Assembly (NCBI RefSeq): GCF_008119785.1
Contig: NZ_VSFA01000033.1
Span: 1-64,000, forward strand
Direction of reading: 5' to 3'
DNA: 64,000 nt
Source of the DNA: Micromonospora sp. MP36
GTDB taxonomy: Bacteria > Actinomycetota > Actinomycetes > Mycobacteriales > Micromonosporaceae
The position numbers were made by a program, and so were the translations under genes. Positions within the stretch are counted from its first letter, which is position 1. Every line of letters begins with the position of its first letter. Of this stretch, positions 62,287 through 64,000 are shown piece after piece. Under the pieces are notes generated by a model that was not told the origin of the DNA, did no database searches, and saw nothing but the letters and a program-made list of their open reading frames with translations.

Positions 62287-63300
62287 TCACGCCGCTACCC
62301 GGCGTCGGGGCACCCGGTGGCGTAGCTGGGCCAGCGGCGGGCGCTCCTCGATCGAGACGTCGCTGACCACGATCTCCCGGTCCAGGTTCGGCAGCGCCTC
62401 CGAGCCGCCCCGCCGGAACTGGGTCAGCAGGGCGGTCGGGACGGCGTCCGGGCTCGCCCAGCCCCGCCGCTGCAACCGGGACCACACGGTGAGGATGATC
62501 TGGGCGGACATCCGGCCGAGCGCGGCCGCGTCCTGGTGGCGGTGCTTGCGCTCGCCGAGGTCCACCTGGGCCAGGGCGTCCAGCCCGACCAGTTCCAGCA
62601 GGTCGATGAGCATGGCCGTCTCCACGCCGTACCCGGAGACGAACGGCACCCGCTCCAGCACCACCCGGCGGCCGGCGTACTCGCCGGCCAGCGGTTGCAC
62701 GAACCCGGCCAGCTCGGGCCAGAAGAGATTCAGCAGCGGGCGGGCCGCCAGTTCGGTGACCCGCCCGCCACCGTCCGGCTCCACGCTGGTCGCCCCCACC
62801 AGGGGCCGGTGGTAGAAGCCCTTGACGAAGTCGACCGACGGGTCGGTCAGCAGCGGGCCGATCAGCCCGGTGACGAAGTGCGGACGGAACTCGTGCAGGT
62901 CGGCGTCGACGAACGCGACCACGTCCCCCTCGGCCGCCGCCAGCCCGGCCCAGAGCGCGTCGCCCTTGCCGGAGAGCCGGGGCAACCCGCGGGTCATCGC
63001 GTCCTGGCTGACCACCTCGGCGCCGGCCGCGCGAGCCACCTGCGCGGTCCGGTCGGTGGACCGGGAGTCCACCACGATCAGCTCGTCCACCAGCGGCACC
63101 CGGTCCATCAGGTGCTCGCGGATCGTCGACACGATGGCGCCGACGGTGGCCTCCTCGTTGCGCGCCGGCAGCACCACGCTGACCCGGCTGTCACCCTTCG
63201 CCCGCAGCAGCCGGCGCGCCGGCCAGTCGCCGGCCGTCGTGGTGCGGTACGTGGCCCAGGCCTCCACCACCGGTGAGACGATCGCTTCTGTATCCCGCAC
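62287..63300 (-). CDS. Glucosyl-3-phosphoglycerate synthase-like glycosyltransferase
   Basis: 337 residues from GTG 63300 (GGGGG upstream), the usual length for this family. GT-A motifs: VSVVLPARNEEATVGAIVST, VDELIVVDSRSTDRTAQVAR, LSGKGDALWAGLAAAEGDVV and DADLHEFRPHFVTGLIGPLL with the DxD, plus GVETAMLIDLLELVGLDALA. This set matches GpgS, which makes glucosyl-3-phosphoglycerate, the precursor of methylglucose lipopolysaccharide in mycobacteria and of glucosylglycerate elsewhere. The following GT4 gene fits such a pathway. Not certain without biochemical support. Confidence 0.82.
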   Translation of the reverse strand: MRDTEAIVSPVVEAWATYRTTTAGDWPARRLLRAKGDSRVSVVLPARNEEATVGAIVSTIREHLMDRVPLVDELIVVDSRSTDRTAQVARAAGAEVVSQDAMTRGLPRLSGKGDALWAGLAAAEGDVVAFVDADLHEFRPHFVTGLIGPLLTDPSVDFVKGFYHRPLVGATSVEPDGGGRVTELAARPLLNLFWPELAGFVQPLAGEYAGRRVVLERVPFVSGYGVETAMLIDLLELVGLDALAQVDLGERKHRHQDAAALGRMSAQIILTVWSRLQRRGWASPDAVPTALLTQFRRGGSEALPNLDREIVVSDVSIEERPPLAQLRHRVPRRRVAA

Positions 63301-63491
63301 TGGCACCCCCAGTTCGTGGCGGAAACGCGGGTTAGGTTTTCCCAGTAGGCGCCCCGCGCTAACCGGATCATGCCGAACAGCGTGATCACCCGCCGCGCGC
63401 CGCCCGGTTCCCGGCCGGTGAACGTTTGATTGCACGCCCACCAGGGGAGAGCTGTCGACAGCTTCGTGAGTTGCGGCGGGAGGGACGACGG

Positions 63492-64000
63492 ATGCGCACG
63501 TGCCGGGTGGGACTGATCGGGGCGGGTGGAGTGGCGCAGCGGCATGCCCGCGTGCTGACCGGCTTCGAGGACGTGGAACTGGTCGGGGTGACCGATGTCG
63601 CCCGGGACGCGGCGGAGGCCCTGGCCGGGACGTACGGCGGGCGCTCGTTCGCCGACGTGACCGAGCTGCTCGCCGCCGGCCCGGACGCCGTCTACGTCTG
63701 CGTGCCCCCGTTCGCGCACGGCCCGGTGGAGGAGGCGGTGATCGACGCCGGCGTGCCGATGTTCGTGGAGAAGCCGGTGGCGGTGGACCTGGACACCGCG
63801 GAACGGATCGCCGCCCTGGTCGAGCGGCGGGGGCTGCTCACCGCGGTGGGCCACCACTGGCGTTACCTGCACGTGGTGGACGAGGCCCGGCAGCTGCTCG
63901 CCGACCGGCCGGCGCGGATGGTCAACGCGGCCTGGCTAGACAAGGTTCCGCCGGTGGCCTGGTGGGCCCGGTGCGACCGCTCCGGCGGCCCGGTCGTCGA
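63492..64000 (+). CDS. Gfo/Idh/MocA family oxidoreductase (5' part)
   Basis: The first 169 codons are in the window; the gene runs past 64000. GGGAGGGACGACGG precedes ATG 63492. The N-terminal Rossmann fold has RVGLIGAGGVAQRHARVL, followed by VYVCVPPFAHGPVEEAVI, PMFVEKPVAVDLDTAER with the catalytic EKP lysine and AVGHHWRYLHVVDEARQLL. These enzymes oxidise or reduce sugars, inositols or related compounds with NAD(P). It is divergent from the GpgS-like gene; the intergenic region holds an inverted GGTTAG/CTAACC repeat. Confidence 0.93.
   Translation, partial: MRTCRVGLIGAGGVAQRHARVLTGFEDVELVGVTDVARDAAEALAGTYGGRSFADVTELLAAGPDAVYVCVPPFAHGPVEEAVIDAGVPMFVEKPVAVDLDTAERIAALVERRGLLTAVGHHWRYLHVVDEARQLLADRPARMVNAAWLDKVPPVAWWARCDRSGGPVV

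Overview
The window is a stretch of high-GC actinobacterial chromosome. Gene content and style (TerC, DUF2267, Rv2629-like and glycogen/trehalose genes, many GTG starts, GC-rich hairpin terminators) point to Micromonosporaceae, most likely Micromonospora or a close relative. This is inference from protein similarity remembered by eye; no search was run. Almost all of it is ordinary chromosomal coding sequence. There is no prophage, CRISPR array or biosynthetic cluster, and one insertion sequence. I count about 59 protein genes and 4 gene remnants.

Layout. 1-615: tail of a transglycosylase-like gene, then a repeat-rich gap (14-bp terminator stem, four 16-bp tandem repeats, a dispersed palindrome, a 25-bp inverted repeat). 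616-6424: pirin, an HhH-type protein, DUF1345, DUF2795 and DUF2267 proteins, a CaiB-type CoA-transferase, and TerC behind a probable manganese riboswitch. 6519-8188: molybdopterin oxidoreductase, flavin reductase and DUF6510 operon. 8299-17259: MFS exporter with a possible leader peptide, acetyltransferase, an S4 paralogue with a tiny partner, secreted M28 peptidase, polytopic membrane protein, type II NADH dehydrogenase, AI-2E transporter. 17303-25701: methyltransferase, DUF2267-pterin dehydratase-like fusion, STAS protein, Rcp1-like regulator, DivIVA-like protein, second transglycosylase-like protein, endonuclease/exonuclease/phosphatase protein, OsmC, Ser/Thr kinase. 25868-30344: two-component system followed by a TnpB-carrying IS flanked by wrecked glycosyltransferase genes. 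30443-37031: AraC regulator, glyoxalase, an operon of small membrane protein, methyltransferase and sulfatase-like enzyme, citrate synthase. 37101-43661: two secreted M14 peptidases flanking a fasciclin lipoprotein, with an orphan response regulator. 43833-49683: GT4 glycosyltransferase, glgX, a collapsed treY, treZ. 49823-57548: acetyltransferase, GCS2-type ligase, small membrane proteins, Rv2629-like protein, and a sigma factor fused to a STAS domain. 57611-64000: stand-alone ctaD, STAS-HATPase fusion, DUF4383, GT4, GpgS-like synthase and the start of a Gfo/Idh/MocA oxidoreductase.

The unifying theme is stress control. Eleven genes or operons are preceded by a GTTT-N14-16-GGG(T/A)A element, the promoter type of the SigB/SigF family, at a sensible distance from the start. 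The same window encodes a SigB/SigF-type sigma factor with a built-in STAS domain, a STAS-HATPase fusion and a classical STAS antagonist. The second theme is gene decay: treY is reduced to its two ends between intact glgX and treZ, and the two-component locus has lost its glycosyltransferase genes around the IS. Starts were chosen by ribosome-binding site, promoter position and family length; functions are family-level predictions.
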